Shown in pieces: positions 1-8,786 of a stretch of 64,000 bases of DNA. A model generated the notes under the pieces. That model saw only the letters and a list, made by a program, of their open reading frames with translations. It was not told the DNA's origin and searched no databases. The position numbers and the translations under genes are program-made. This DNA is from Mucispirillum schaedleri ASF457. GTDB lineage: Bacteria > Chrysiogenota > Deferribacteres > Deferribacterales > Mucispirillaceae. Location: positions 186,001-250,000 of the forward strand of contig NZ_CP097562.1 of the NCBI RefSeq assembly GCF_000487995.2, in the 5' to 3' direction. Numbering within the stretch: the stretch's first letter is position 1; each line of letters opens with the position of its first letter.

Positions 1-254
1 CAATGAGTATGTTTATGATAATATTCCCAGTAATACTTCTTTCTGGCTTTGCATTTCCAATAGTAAATATGCCAGAAGTAATACAGTGGGTAACATATAT
101 TAACCCAATGCGGTATTATCTTGATATAATTGTAGGTGTATTTTTAAAAGGTCTTTATTTTGACAGGCTTCAAGACCCTGTATTTGCATTATTTATATTA
201 AGTGTGTTATATATTGGTCTTGCAGCTTTATATTTAAGAAAAAAATTAAATTAG
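1..254 (+). CDS. ABC-2 type transporter permease, C-terminal part (cut by window edge)
   Basis: The reading frame is open to the left edge, so this is the tail of a longer gene; the first Met at position 3 is internal. The visible 83 residues are hydrophobic, with the FP-x3-MP-x8-Y-x2-P pattern seen before the last membrane helix of ABC-2 permeases of the YhhJ/YbhR drug or polysaccharide exporter type, then a final helix (about residues 60-77) and a short basic tail. The protein would be an inner-membrane subunit working with an ATPase encoded upstream. The substrate cannot be told from this fragment. Confidence 0.75.
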   Translation, partial: MSMFMIIFPVILLSGFAFPIVNMPEVIQWVTYINPMRYYLDIIVGVFLKGLYFDRLQDPVFALFILSVLYIGLAALYLRKKLN

Positions 255-263
255 AGAGATTTT

Positions 264-578
264 ATGTCTTCATCAAAAGAATATCTTAATTTTATTTTAG
301 ACTGTTTATCAAATTTAGATAATATAACATATAAATCTATGATGGGTGAGTATCTTATATATTATGAAGGTAAAAATATTGCAGGTATTTATGATAACAG
401 ACTTCTTCTAAAAAATACTGATAATCTTTCATCTATTATGGATGAATTTATTCTTGAAAAACCTTATCCAAATGCAAAAGATATGGTAGTGGCTGATAAT
501 TTAGAAGATAGTGAATATTTAGCAAATATATTTAATTTTTTATATGACAGACTGCCATTTCCAAAAAAGAAAAAATAG
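264..578 (+). CDS. TfoX N-terminal domain protein
   Basis: A 104-residue protein nine bases after the permease, with an AGAGAG ribosome-binding site. The core MMGEYLIYYEGKNIAGIYDN and the following RLLLK match the TfoX_N (Sxy-like) fold. The C-terminal TfoX_C half of enterobacterial Sxy is absent, so it is the short stand-alone form common in Firmicutes and gut bacteria, whose function is not established. A direct role in competence should not be assumed. It may be cotranscribed with the permease and is followed by a strong hairpin. Confidence 0.75.
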   Translation: MSSSKEYLNFILDCLSNLDNITYKSMMGEYLIYYEGKNIAGIYDNRLLLKNTDNLSSIMDEFILEKPYPNAKDMVVADNLEDSEYLANIFNFLYDRLPFPKKKK

Positions 579-593
579 TTAAAAAGTAAACAT

Positions 594-627
594 AAACCTT
601 ATAAATTAATTAAAATTTATAAGGTTT
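594..627. terminator. Bidirectional intrinsic terminator
   Basis: A perfect 14-bp inverted repeat (594-607 with 614-627, six-base loop) lies between two convergent genes, the TfoX-N gene on plus and the nitroreductase gene on minus. A/T runs on both sides let it act for both strands. Confidence 0.75.
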
Positions 628-634
628 AAAATTT

Positions 635-1453
635 TTATATATAACTAATATTATTAGGTTTTCTTGATGTTATCTGGCGTGTTTTATATACAGGGTTACC
701 AAAAAGCTGTGCACCAGCAATATATTCATCATCTTTAATACCTAAAGCATCTCTTAATGGTTTATATACTCTTGCAACACTTGTAAAATAACCAGCCCAG
801 ACACAGCCAATATTGTGAGCATGGGTAGAAAGCTCAAAATATGCAAGTGCTGTGCTGCCATCTTCAGCTTTCCATTCATATTTATCTGGAAGAACTGCAA
901 CAATAATATGCGGTGCATCTCTCATAATAACATCTTTTCCACTTTGATATGCTCTGCATAAAAGTTTATAATGCAGTGCATGTTCTTCTGGCATTTCTAA
1001 TATATGTTCCTGCATATATTTAACAACTAAATCACCAAGTTTAACAGTTTCTTCTCTTGATTTAGTAATAATCCACCTGTTATTATGTGTATTTTTTGCA
1101 GAAGGAGCATATCTTACATTATCCATAATTTTATTAAGTGTTTCATCATCTACAGCATTTTTTCTAAAAATACGCACACTTCTTCTTGTTTTTATAAAAG
1201 TATCCAGCTGTTCAGATGAAGCAAGTGTATCTTTATTTACTTTACTGAATTGTGCAGGGTCTAAATTTTCTACATAACATGCTTCATGTGGGCAGAAAGC
1301 TACGCACAGACCGCAGGAAATACATTTATAAGCATTTTTTTCATTAATATATGGGGAATGATTATCATCATTTTTAATAATTCCTGTTACACATACTGCT
1401 GAACATATTCCATCTTTTTTGCATTTCTCTTTATCAAGGTGAAAAAATGGCAT
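635..1453 (-). CDS. Ferredoxin-domain nitroreductase family protein
   Basis: A fusion of a two-cluster ferredoxin domain (about residues 10-60; CKKDGICSAVC and CISCGLCVAFCP) with an FMN-dependent nitroreductase domain (from TRRSVRIFR to the end). Such proteins occur in anaerobes and probably pass electrons from the iron-sulfur clusters to flavin; the substrate is unknown. The start at 1453 is preferred because GGGAGG lies four bases upstream. A Met seven codons earlier (1474) has no ribosome-binding site. It is a single gene, convergent with TfoX-N. Confidence 0.85.
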   Translation of the reverse strand: MPFFHLDKEKCKKDGICSAVCVTGIIKNDDNHSPYINEKNAYKCISCGLCVAFCPHEACYVENLDPAQFSKVNKDTLASSEQLDTFIKTRRSVRIFRKNAVDDETLNKIMDNVRYAPSAKNTHNNRWIITKSREETVKLGDLVVKYMQEHILEMPEEHALHYKLLCRAYQSGKDVIMRDAPHIIVAVLPDKYEWKAEDGSTALAYFELSTHAHNIGCVWAGYFTSVARVYKPLRDALGIKDDEYIAGAQLFGNPVYKTRQITSRKPNNISYI

Positions 1454-1520
1454 AATTCCTCCCAAATGATACATATTTTTATCTTTTATATATAAAAAAT
1501 TAGTTTATTACAATAAAAAA

Positions 1521-2453
1521 TTATAAAAACGCAAAAAATAAACCTGTATTTCTTAAAAATCCAGACTTATAAAAGCTATTTTTTATAACACTATTAATAA
1601 AATATAAGTTTCTTTTATTTTTAAGGTTGATAAATTCATTTAATATTTTTTTGTTATTACTGTTTAATATGTTTTCATACTGGTTTAAAAAACTTTCTGC
1701 CTGAATAATATTGTTAAAAACAGCCTGCTGCATATTTTTTCTGCCTTCTTTTATTTTTTTAAAAGCATATTTCATTGAATATGTTTTTGCACCAAAAGTG
1801 TTATTATCATGCTGTCTGTAATACATCGTTGGTTTATCTATATAACTGATATGCCCAAAGGAAGCGGCAGTTAAAGCAAGCCAGTAATCATGCATAATTG
1901 CATTTTTATTAATATGACCGCATATTTTTTTTAATGATTTATTTATCATAACAGTGCAGCCTGAAACAACATTTCCCATTAAAAGCCTGCTAAAAGAAAT
2001 ATTTTTTGTATTAAGTTTTTCACTTTTATTATGTGATGGATTTATTACATTTAAATTAATATCTGTAACTTGTTTGTCTGTAAATACTAATAAAGGAACA
2101 GATGAAGAATATTTTTTTTCAAGAGCAGTCATTTCATTATATGTTATTTCTATTTTATTATTAAACCAAACATCATCGTGGTCAGAAAACATAATATAAT
2201 CAGCATTAGATTTATTCATTAAAGCAGAAAAATTTTCTTTAATGCCAAGTCTTTCATTATTTTGTTTAATGGAAAAAATATTATTATATTGCTTTTTATA
2301 ATTTTGTAATATATTTAATGTATTATCAGTAGATATGTCATCATTAATATATATATGATAATTATTGTATGTTTGGCTTAAAATAGAATTAATTTGGCTT
2401 TCTATATATTTTTCAGAGTTATATGAAGCCATTAAAATATCAATATTACTCAT
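1521..2453 (-). CDS. Glycosyltransferase family 2
   Basis: The 310-residue protein opens with the GT-A start IDILMASYNSEKYIESQI and has the metal/nucleotide-sugar motif FSDHDDVW near residue 90, typical of GT2 enzymes that add rhamnose or a related sugar to O-antigen or other surface glycans. It has no membrane helices, so it is a cytoplasmic or membrane-peripheral transferase. It stands alone rather than in a polysaccharide cluster, so the sugar and acceptor cannot be deduced. The ribosome-binding site is weak. Confidence 0.85.
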   Translation of the reverse strand: MSNIDILMASYNSEKYIESQINSILSQTYNNYHIYINDDISTDNTLNILQNYKKQYNNIFSIKQNNERLGIKENFSALMNKSNADYIMFSDHDDVWFNNKIEITYNEMTALEKKYSSSVPLLVFTDKQVTDINLNVINPSHNKSEKLNTKNISFSRLLMGNVVSGCTVMINKSLKKICGHINKNAIMHDYWLALTAASFGHISYIDKPTMYYRQHDNNTFGAKTYSMKYAFKKIKEGRKNMQQAVFNNIIQAESFLNQYENILNSNNKKILNEFINLKNKRNLYFINSVIKNSFYKSGFLRNTGLFFAFL

Positions 2454-2531
2454 AATATCTACTTTTAATTTTTTATTATATCAATTATACCATTTGATAT
2501 AAACTTGTCAATCATTTATAGGATGGTAGCT

Positions 2532-3233
2532 ATGAAAATTAATATATCAGAAGTATTTTATTCTACACAGGGTGAAGGAAAATATATTGGAACAGCTCAA
2601 GTTTTTATCAGGCTTTCACAATGTCCTTTTAGCTGTCCTTATTGTGATACTGATATACAGGATAAAGAGTATTTTAAAATAAATAATAAACAATATAATA
2701 ATCCAGTATCTGCAGAAGAATTATCAGAAATTGTTTTAAAAGAATTTGGAGTGGGGGATAATTTTCACAGTTATTCTATTACTGGCGGCGAGCCGTTAAT
2801 ACATTATGACTTTGTAAAAAAGCTGGCATATCTTTTAAAAAACAAGTCAAAGGCAAAGCTATTTTTAGAAACAAGTGGATTAATCACAAAATATTTCCAA
2901 GAGCTTGATAATATTTTCGATATTATGAGTATTGATATAAAAACTCATTCTGAAAAAGTATTAAAAAAACTTCCTGTTTTATTAGATGTTTTAAGTAGTT
3001 TAGAACATAGTGATTATTATTTAAAACTGCTGCTTCCAAAAGAAAATGCAAAAGAAATTATAGATTATACAGCACAGGAGTTAAACAAATATAATATAAA
3101 AAATATTATTATTCAGCCTGTGGACAGCATAATAGCAAAAGATACTATTGATTACTTATATAATATGTATTATAGTAAAAATATAGAAGCAAGAATAATT
3201 CCTCAAACACATAAAATTCTTGCGATACCATAG
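2532..3233 (+). CDS. queE: 7-carboxy-7-deazaguanine synthase QueE (radical SAM)
   Basis: QueE makes 7-carboxy-7-deazaguanine from 6-carboxytetrahydropterin in the queuosine pathway. The early motif VFYSTQGEGKYIGT and the radical-SAM cysteines CPFSCPYCD (CxxxCxxC), followed by ITGGEPL, are diagnostic. The start at 2532 is chosen because AGGATGG lies five bases upstream; a frame start at 2505 has no site. At 233 residues it has normal family length. It is divergent from the glycosyltransferase gene. Other queuosine genes are not in the window. Confidence 0.9.
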   Translation: MKINISEVFYSTQGEGKYIGTAQVFIRLSQCPFSCPYCDTDIQDKEYFKINNKQYNNPVSAEELSEIVLKEFGVGDNFHSYSITGGEPLIHYDFVKKLAYLLKNKSKAKLFLETSGLITKYFQELDNIFDIMSIDIKTHSEKVLKKLPVLLDVLSSLEHSDYYLKLLLPKENAKEIIDYTAQELNKYNIKNIIIQPVDSIIAKDTIDYLYNMYYSKNIEARIIPQTHKILAIP

Positions 3234-3262
3234 TTGACTTTTTACTTTAATAGTGATAAGAT
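3234..3262 (+). promoter_or_regulatory. Putative sigma-70-type promoter for zapB-like/zapA
   Basis: TTGACT at 3234-3239, a 17-bp spacer and TAAGAT at 3257-3262, directly after the queE stop and just ahead of the start at 3269. If used, the leader would be almost absent, consistent with the lack of a clear ribosome-binding site for the first gene. Confidence 0.45.
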
Positions 3263-3268
3263 TAGTTT

Positions 3269-3487
3269 ATGATGATACAAGATAAATTACTTATTCTTGA
3301 AGAAAAGCTTGATAAGCTGCTTGCAGAATATAATGCTGTTAAACAGGAAAGAGATTTATTGTATGAGAAGAATAATAGTTTATTAGTTCATATAGGTACT
3401 ATTGAAACAGAAAACAGTCTTTTAAAACAAAATAATGAGATTGTTAGAAAGCGTATAGAAACTATGCTTGCGAAGTTGGAATCTTAG
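3269..3487 (+). CDS. Small coiled-coil protein, ZapB-like cell-division factor
   Basis: 72 residues, nearly all predicted coiled coil with regular Leu/Ile heptads. Size and composition resemble ZapB, the FtsZ-ring-associated coiled coil. The gene directly precedes zapA (11-base gap), and ZapB works through ZapA, so context supports a division role. Short coiled coils are hard to assign by sequence alone, hence the moderate confidence. The start may be 3269 or the next codon, 3272. Confidence 0.6.
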   Translation: MMIQDKLLILEEKLDKLLAEYNAVKQERDLLYEKNNSLLVHIGTIETENSLLKQNNEIVRKRIETMLAKLES

Positions 3488-3498
3488 TTTGAGGAAAT

Positions 3499-3771
3499 AT
3501 GAGTTCTTTTGAATTAACAATATTAGGACAGCATTTGCTTCTTAATGTGCCAGAAGGAAAGGAGCAGTATTATCAAGATATTGCAAATGAGCTTTCTGAT
3601 ATGATGAATGAATTTTTAAAAAAATCTCAACTAAGGTCTGATGTTAAAGCAGCTGTTAGTGTTGCTTATAAATTGCTGCTTGAAAATAAGCAGTTAAAAG
3701 AAACTATATCTTATTATGAAAATATTGATAGTAAGATAGATGATTTAATTACAAAAGTGAATAATAACTAA
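3499..3771 (+). CDS. zapA: Cell division protein ZapA
   Basis: A 90-residue ZapA-family protein: an N-terminal FELTILGQHLLLNVPEGKEQYY strand region, then a long helix forming the tetrameric coiled coil. ZapA bundles FtsZ filaments at mid-cell. GAGGAAAT upstream gives a good ribosome-binding site. It is followed at once by 6S RNA, the same zapA-ssrS order as in gammaproteobacteria. Confidence 0.88.
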   Translation: MSSFELTILGQHLLLNVPEGKEQYYQDIANELSDMMNEFLKKSQLRSDVKAAVSVAYKLLLENKQLKETISYYENIDSKIDDLITKVNNN

Positions 3772-3772
3772 T

Positions 3773-3947
3773 CCCCTGCTGTGTTTGTAAAACTTTTTGA
3801 CATGCTGGAGCCAACACTTTTTTATTAATTGTCGTGATGCATGTTGTGGTGTGCAGGTCGGACTTGTATCCGAAAGCCTAAAGCAGCACAGAACGGCGCC
3901 TGTTTGTAACAGGCTACAGTGTCAGTTGTGAACGGCATATGCGGGGG
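3773..3947 (+). ncRNA. ssrS: 6S RNA
   Basis: About 175 nt between zapA and rarA. The ends pair as a closing stem (CCCCTGC at 3773-3779 with GCGGGGG at 3941-3947, one G-U). The interior has the typical GGTCGG...TCCGA hairpin followed by AAGCCTAAA, and long imperfect arms around a central bulge, as in 6S RNA, which binds the housekeeping RNA polymerase holoenzyme. Synteny (zapA upstream; the 5-FTHF cyclo-ligase gene two genes downstream) matches ssrS in proteobacteria. Exact ends could shift by several bases. Open frames inside it are not credible. Confidence 0.88.
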
Positions 3948-4013
3948 TTATAAAATAATTTCGTTGTTTGACTAAAACACGGATTTTTATAGATTTTATC
4001 GGATAATATTTTA

Positions 4014-5225
4014 ATGAATTTAGCTGATGCAATGCGTCCGCATTCATTTGATGATATAGTTGGTCAGGAGCATTTAACAAGTCCTGATGTATTATTAATA
4101 TCGTTAATAGAAAGCGCATCTTTTGATTCTATTATGTTTGTTGGTCCACCAGGAACAGGCAAAACAAGTATGGCAGAAGTGACAGGTAAACAAATGGACT
4201 GTCCTGTATACAAAATCCATGCTGCTGTTAGTGGTGCAGCTGATTTAAAGAAATTAGCTGAACAGGCAGTATATGAAAAAAATATAATAGTTTTTATAGA
4301 TGAAATTCATAGATACAATAAATCTCAGCAAGATATTCTGTTAAAATTAATTGATGACAGAAAAATCAAACTGATAGGTGCTTCTGCAGAAAATCCGTAT
4401 TTCAATTTAGTTCCTGCTTTGCGTTCAAGAAGTATTATGTTTAAATTTAAAGCTGTAAGTGATGAAGCATTTGAAAGGCTGTTTATTAAAGCCTGCAAAC
4501 ACATAAAAAGTATGCAAAATGTTTCTGAAATAGTAGAAAATGGAGCCTTAAAGCATATTATTTCTTTAGCTCAAGGAGATTGCAGAAGGTTTTTAAATCT
4601 TCTTGAAATATCTGCATTAACAGGAAACAGACAGGATAATACCCTTTATCTTTCTACAAAAGAAATGGAAAATATTATGCCTGTTAATCAATTTTCAGAT
4701 GACGAATTTTATGATATTTTATCTGCTATGATAAAAAGTATCAGAGGCAGTGACCCAGATGCAGCATTATTATGGTGTTTTAAACTAATTAAAAATGGGG
4801 CAGCTCCTGAAGCAGTATTTAGAAGATTAATGATTTCTGCTTCAGAAGATGTAGGTAACGCTTTTCCAGATGGGCAGATTTTTGTTAGTGCCTGTTATAA
4901 TTCTTTTATGAATGTGGGAGTTCCTGAAGGGTATATTATACTAGCTCATGCAGTTACTTTTCTTGCCTCATGTCCTAAAAGTAATAGAAGCTATAATGGG
5001 TATCATCAGGTTATGGATTATCTTAAAGACCATGACCCTGTTGTGCCAGAGAATATAAGGCAAAAACCAAAAGGGTATAAGTATCCTTTTGATTATGGTA
5101 ATTTTATTAAACAACGCTATATAAGTGATAATCTTTTGTTTTATAAACCATCTAATTTTGGCTTTGAGCAGAAGATTAAAGAAAGATTACATAATCTGTG
5201 GAATAATTTTAAAGATTATGAATAA
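4014..5225 (+). CDS. rarA: Replication-associated recombination protein A (AAA ATPase)
   Basis: RarA/MgsA acts at stalled replication forks. The 403-residue protein has the family start RPHSFDDIVGQEHL, Walker A GPPGTGKT (residues 44-51), Walker B VFIDEIHR (about 93-100), the sensor region IGASAENPYFNL, and the C-terminal MgsA tetramerisation domain (SASEDVGNA, then SYNGYHQVMDYL). It follows 6S RNA and overlaps the next gene by eight bases, so the two are translationally coupled. Confidence 0.93.
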   Translation: MNLADAMRPHSFDDIVGQEHLTSPDVLLISLIESASFDSIMFVGPPGTGKTSMAEVTGKQMDCPVYKIHAAVSGAADLKKLAEQAVYEKNIIVFIDEIHRYNKSQQDILLKLIDDRKIKLIGASAENPYFNLVPALRSRSIMFKFKAVSDEAFERLFIKACKHIKSMQNVSEIVENGALKHIISLAQGDCRRFLNLLEISALTGNRQDNTLYLSTKEMENIMPVNQFSDDEFYDILSAMIKSIRGSDPDAALLWCFKLIKNGAAPEAVFRRLMISASEDVGNAFPDGQIFVSACYNSFMNVGVPEGYIILAHAVTFLASCPKSNRSYNGYHQVMDYLKDHDPVVPENIRQKPKGYKYPFDYGNFIKQRYISDNLLFYKPSNFGFEQKIKERLHNLWNNFKDYE

Positions 5226-5763
5226 ACAAGATATTCGTAATAAAATAAAAGTTTTAAGAAATAATTATGATGTTAATGATTTGAAAACTAAATCATTAAA
5301 GATAACTAATGCTTTTTATAAAAAGTATTCTTGTTTAAACATTTTCTTATTATATTATCCTATAGAAAATGAGGTAAATACTATTCCGCTTATAGACAGG
5401 CTTTTTGTTGAAGGTAAAGAAATATATTTGCCAGTAGTATATGATAAATATATGATATTTAAGCAGTTTGAAGGCTTTGATAAATTAAAGGCTGGTAAGT
5501 TTGGTATTAATGAGCCAGCAGGAAAGGAGCTTGATAGTTTGCCAGATATTATGTGTATTCCTGGTATAGCCTTTGATGAAAAATGTAATCGCATAGGATA
5601 TGGTGGTGGTTATTACGACAGGTATTTAGCAGTAGAGAATACTATTATTAAATCAGCTTTTGCCTATGAATTTCAAATTATAGACAAAATTAAAACAGAA
5701 AACTTTGATAAAGCTGTAGATGAAATATTTACAGAAAATCGTATTATTATCAGGAGGGTGTAA
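5218..5763 (+). CDS. fau: 5-formyltetrahydrofolate cyclo-ligase
   Basis: Converts 5-formyl-THF to 5,10-methenyl-THF using ATP. The hallmark [13 protein letters not shown] and the upstream [15 protein letters not shown] are present near the C terminus, and an N-terminal basic segment ([12 protein letters not shown]) fits the family. The start at 5218 (181 residues) overlaps the rarA stop; a longer frame from 5125 reads through rarA and adds unrelated residues, so it was rejected. Next to 6S RNA this repeats the ssrS-ygfA (fau) linkage of proteobacteria. Confidence 0.9.
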   Translation: MNKQDIRNKIKVLRNNYDVNDLKTKSLKITNAFYKKYSCLNIFLLYYPIENEVNTIPLIDRLFVEGKEIYLPVVYDKYMIFKQFEGFDKLKAGKFGINEPAGKELDSLPDIMCIPGIAFDEKCNRIGYGGGYYDRYLAVENTIIKSAFAYEFQIIDKIKTENFDKAVDEIFTENRIIIRRV

Positions 5764-7319
5764 TGAGCTATTATATTATAGTTGGGCTTGTTTGTGTATT
5801 GGCAGGTCTTGCAGCTGGATATTTAGTTGCTAAAAAAATGAAAGAAGAAGAAAATAAAAAATTAAACAATACAGCAGAAGATATAATTTCAAAAGCTAAA
5901 AAAGAGGGCGAAGAAATTATAAAAGAAGCAAAATTGGAATCCAAAGAAATTATTTTTAAAGGACGACAGGATTTAGAAAAAGAAATAAAAGAAAAGAAAA
6001 AAGATATCAGCCATATTGAGCGTAAACTTGAAGCCAGAGAAGAAACCTTAGAAAAGAAAATGGAATCAGCTTTACGCAAAGAAGAACAGCTTGTTAAAAG
6101 AGATCAGGAATATGACAGGCGTATGAAAGATATTGATGTTATTAAAGCTAAAAATGAAGAAATTAAACAAAGTTTAATTAAAGAAGTAGAGCGTGTTGCC
6201 TGCATGACTGGCGAAGAAGCAAAAAAAATGCTTATAGAACAAATGGTTGACGAAGCTAAAAAAGATTCTGCAAGAACTATAAGAGAGTTAGAAGAAGAAG
6301 CGAAAAATGAATCTGAAAAAAGAGCAAGAAGTATAATTTCTACTGCTATTCAACGCTGTGCTTCTGAATTTACAAATGATATTACTGTTACATTAGTAAA
6401 CCTGCCAAATGATGAAATGAAAGGTCGTATTATAGGCAGGGAAGGCAGAAATATTAGAACATTTGAAACTATTACTGGTGTTGATATTATTGTTGATGAT
6501 ACGCCAGAAGCCGTTATTTTATCAAGCTATGATCCATTTCGCAGAGAAACTGCTAAATTAACATTAGAAAAATTAATTACTGATGGCAGAATTCATCCTG
6601 CAAGAATTGAAGAACTGCACCAAAAAAGCAGGCAGGAAATGGATAAACATATTTTAGAACTTGGAGAAGAAACTGTATTTAACTTAGGTATTCACAATAT
6701 AAGCCATGAAATATTAAAACTTATTGGCAGGTTAAAATACAGAACAAGTTATGGTCAAAATGTATTAGGTCATTCAATAGAAGTTGCAACTATTGCAGGT
6801 ATTATGGCAGCAGAACTTGGACTTGATCCAAAAATTGCTAAAAGAGCAGGGCTGTTACACGATATTGGTAAAGCAATAGATTATGAAGCAGAAGGTTCGC
6901 ATACAACAATTGGTGTGGAAGTAGCTAAGAAAAATAAAGAAGACTGGCGTATAATTAATGCTATTGCCAGCCACCATGGTGAAGAAGAATTTAAATGTAT
7001 TGAAGCCATACTTGTTCAGGCAAGTGATGCTATATCTGCCTCACGCCCTGGTGCAAGACGAGAAGTATTAGAAAGCTATATTAAACGACTTGAACAGCTT
7101 GAAGAAGTTGCATCTTCTTTTGAAGGTGTTGCAAAATCATTTGCTATTCAGGCAGGAAGAGAAGTTAGAATTATTGTAGAGCCTGATAAAGTAAATGATG
7201 ATGGATTAGTTGTTCTTTCCAAAGATATTTCTAAGAAAGTAGAAGAAGAATTAACTTATCCTGGGCAGATAAAAGTTATGGTTATCAGGGAATCTAGAGC
7301 TATAGAATATGCTAAATAG
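5763..7319 (+). CDS. rny: Ribonuclease Y
   Basis: Membrane-anchored endoribonuclease that initiates mRNA decay. The order of parts is textbook: one N-terminal membrane helix (about residues 3-22), a long charged coiled coil (about 25-190), a KH RNA-binding domain ([15 protein letters not shown]) and an HD metal-phosphodiesterase domain ([22 protein letters not shown]). At 518 residues it is normal length. The start overlaps the preceding stop as TAATG, with AGGAGGG just upstream. A strong terminator follows. Confidence 0.96.
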   Translation: MSYYIIVGLVCVLAGLAAGYLVAKKMKEEENKKLNNTAEDIISKAKKEGEEIIKEAKLESKEIIFKGRQDLEKEIKEKKKDISHIERKLEAREETLEKKMESALRKEEQLVKRDQEYDRRMKDIDVIKAKNEEIKQSLIKEVERVACMTGEEAKKMLIEQMVDEAKKDSARTIRELEEEAKNESEKRARSIISTAIQRCASEFTNDITVTLVNLPNDEMKGRIIGREGRNIRTFETITGVDIIVDDTPEAVILSSYDPFRRETAKLTLEKLITDGRIHPARIEELHQKSRQEMDKHILELGEETVFNLGIHNISHEILKLIGRLKYRTSYGQNVLGHSIEVATIAGIMAAELGLDPKIAKRAGLLHDIGKAIDYEAEGSHTTIGVEVAKKNKEDWRIINAIASHHGEEEFKCIEAILVQASDAISASRPGARREVLESYIKRLEQLEEVASSFEGVAKSFAIQAGREVRIIVEPDKVNDDGLVVLSKDISKKVEEELTYPGQIKVMVIRESRAIEYAK

Positions 7320-7344
7320 TTATATATATTTATAATTTTTATAT

Positions 7345-7380
7345 AAAGCTGGATAGTTTTTTTACTTTCCAGCTTTTTTT
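7345..7380 (+). terminator. Intrinsic terminator after rny
   Basis: A 9-bp stem (AAAGCTGGA at 7345-7353 with TCCAGCTTT at 7368-7376) runs into a T tract. It closes the zapB-like to rny transcription unit. Confidence 0.85.
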
Positions 7381-7430
7381 ATAATGTTTTTATATATTTT
7401 CCCATAAAATGATGTATAAAAAACCATTAA

Positions 7431-7502
7431 GTCAAGCTCAGTATGACCTTCAGTTTTCATAGTATAAGTCATTTTGAGCCTGAATTTATAAGGCAAAAAT
7501 CT
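7431..7502. repeat. Decayed intergenic repeat of the GTCATTTTGAGC type
   Basis: The 327-bp gap between rny and the sigma-factor gene holds no convincing gene. It contains GTCATTTTGAGCCTGA... ending GCAAAAATCT on plus (7468-7502) and an opposed arm GTCATACTGAGCTTGAC on minus (7431-7447). These resemble the ends of the GTCATTCTGAGC...GCGAAGAATCT intergenic repeats common in many bacterial genomes. The copy is degenerate and its identification is tentative. Confidence 0.35.
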
Positions 7503-7646
7503 AAATTATCTATATTGCAGGAGTGCGTAACATATTTAAATTATCTTACTTTTTATATACTTTGCTTAAAAATCAAATCTTTATTTTCTTTAACAAGCTC
7601 ATTTATCAATTTTAGCAGTGCACTTGTTTATTTATAAAGTCTTTAT

Positions 7647-8573
7647 TTAGTTTAGATAGTCATTTAACTTTTTTTTGAGAGCTTTCTTTTTTAACTTTTC
7701 TAATGCTCTGTTTTCAAGCTGTCTTACACGCTCTCTTGACACTCCCATACTTTCACCCAGTTCTTCTAATGTTTGAGGCTGTCCGCCATCAAACCCATAT
7801 CTTTTAATAATAATTTCTGATTCACGAGGGTCAAGACTTGAGATTATTTCATCAATTGATGATTTTAATGCTTTTGCAATAATAACTTTTTCTACATTAG
7901 AATCTTCATCTTCTATAGAGTCAAGAAATGTTTTATCTTCACTATTGCCTATATAATTATCAAGAGAAAGATATGATTTAGAAGCCATTAATACTTCTTC
8001 AATTTCTTCCATTGGAATATCTGTAGCTTTAGAAATTTCTTCAATAGATGGAACTTTTCCAAGGTCTTTTGTAAGTTTTTCTGTTGCAGAGTTAATTTTA
8101 TAAAGATAAGCAGTATGTTTAACTGGCATTTTCACAGCACTGCCTTGCTCATTAACAGCCTGAATTATTGCCTGTTTAATCCACCATACAGCATAGGTAA
8201 TAAATTTTGTGCCTTTTGATGGGTCATATCGTTTTGCTGCCTCTAACAGACCAATATTACCTTGATTAATTAAATCAAGCAAAGGAATATCTTGATTTTT
8301 ATATTTATTTGCAATGGATACTACAAATTTTAAATTAGCAAGAATAAGATTTTTTAATGCTTCTTTATCTCCCTGTTGTATTTTATATCCAAGCTCCATT
8401 TCTTCTTCATGTGTATATGGTTTATATGCAGAAATATTTTTAAAATACTGCTGCATAGCATCTTCTGTTGCATTGTCATTAAGTTCTGTTACATGGTCAA
8501 TATTTAAATTTAATATTTCATCATCTAAGTTAGATACATTATCATTTAAATTATCATTTAATTTCTTTTCCAT
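7647..8573 (-). CDS. Sigma-70 family RNA polymerase sigma factor, group 2 (RpoS/RpoD-like)
   Basis: Regions 1.2 (AMQQYFKNISAYKPYTHEEE), 2.1-2.4 (NLKFVVSIANKY, DLINQGNIGLLEAAKRYDP, TYAVWWIKQAI), 3 and 4.1-4.2 (LDPRESEIIIKRYG, TLEELGESMGVSRERVRQLE) are all present in 308 residues. The large region 1.1 of primary sigma factors is missing, which points to a secondary (group 2) factor recognising primary-like promoters. The start at 8573 has AAGGT upstream; the frame from 8627 lacks a site. Which response it controls is not visible. Confidence 0.9.
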   Translation of the reverse strand: MEKKLNDNLNDNVSNLDDEILNLNIDHVTELNDNATEDAMQQYFKNISAYKPYTHEEEMELGYKIQQGDKEALKNLILANLKFVVSIANKYKNQDIPLLDLINQGNIGLLEAAKRYDPSKGTKFITYAVWWIKQAIIQAVNEQGSAVKMPVKHTAYLYKINSATEKLTKDLGKVPSIEEISKATDIPMEEIEEVLMASKSYLSLDNYIGNSEDKTFLDSIEDEDSNVEKVIIAKALKSSIDEIISSLDPRESEIIIKRYGFDGGQPQTLEELGESMGVSRERVRQLENRALEKLKKKALKKKLNDYLN

Positions 8574-8726
8574 ATTATACCTTGAAAAAATATAAAATAA
8601 TATATCACAAATTATATGTTTTGTCATTTATTACTTTTATAAAATTTAAAAATTATTTTTTATAATATGATTTAAGTAAATATTTAATAAAATTAATATC
8701 ATGACTTTTAAATTTTAATAATTAAA

Positions 8727-8749
8727 GAGCGGGTTTTTTAAGCCCGCTC
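8727..8749. terminator. Intrinsic terminator downstream of fccB
   Basis: GAGCGGG (8727-8733) pairs with CCCGCTC (8743-8749) around an A/T loop. It sits just past the 3' end of the minus-strand fccB-like gene, upstream of the sigma-factor gene. Confidence 0.7.
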
Positions 8750-8786
8750 ATTTATTTTATTACGAATATTTGTTATAAGTAATATT

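Noticed and set aside
3922-4119. 65-codon minus-strand frame
   Set aside because: It overlaps the 3' part of 6S RNA and the start of rarA; no ribosome-binding site and no protein-like composition.
7443-7637. 64-codon plus-strand frame in the gap before the sigma-factor gene
   Set aside because: No ribosome-binding site, overlaps repeat-like sequence, and no recognisable motif.
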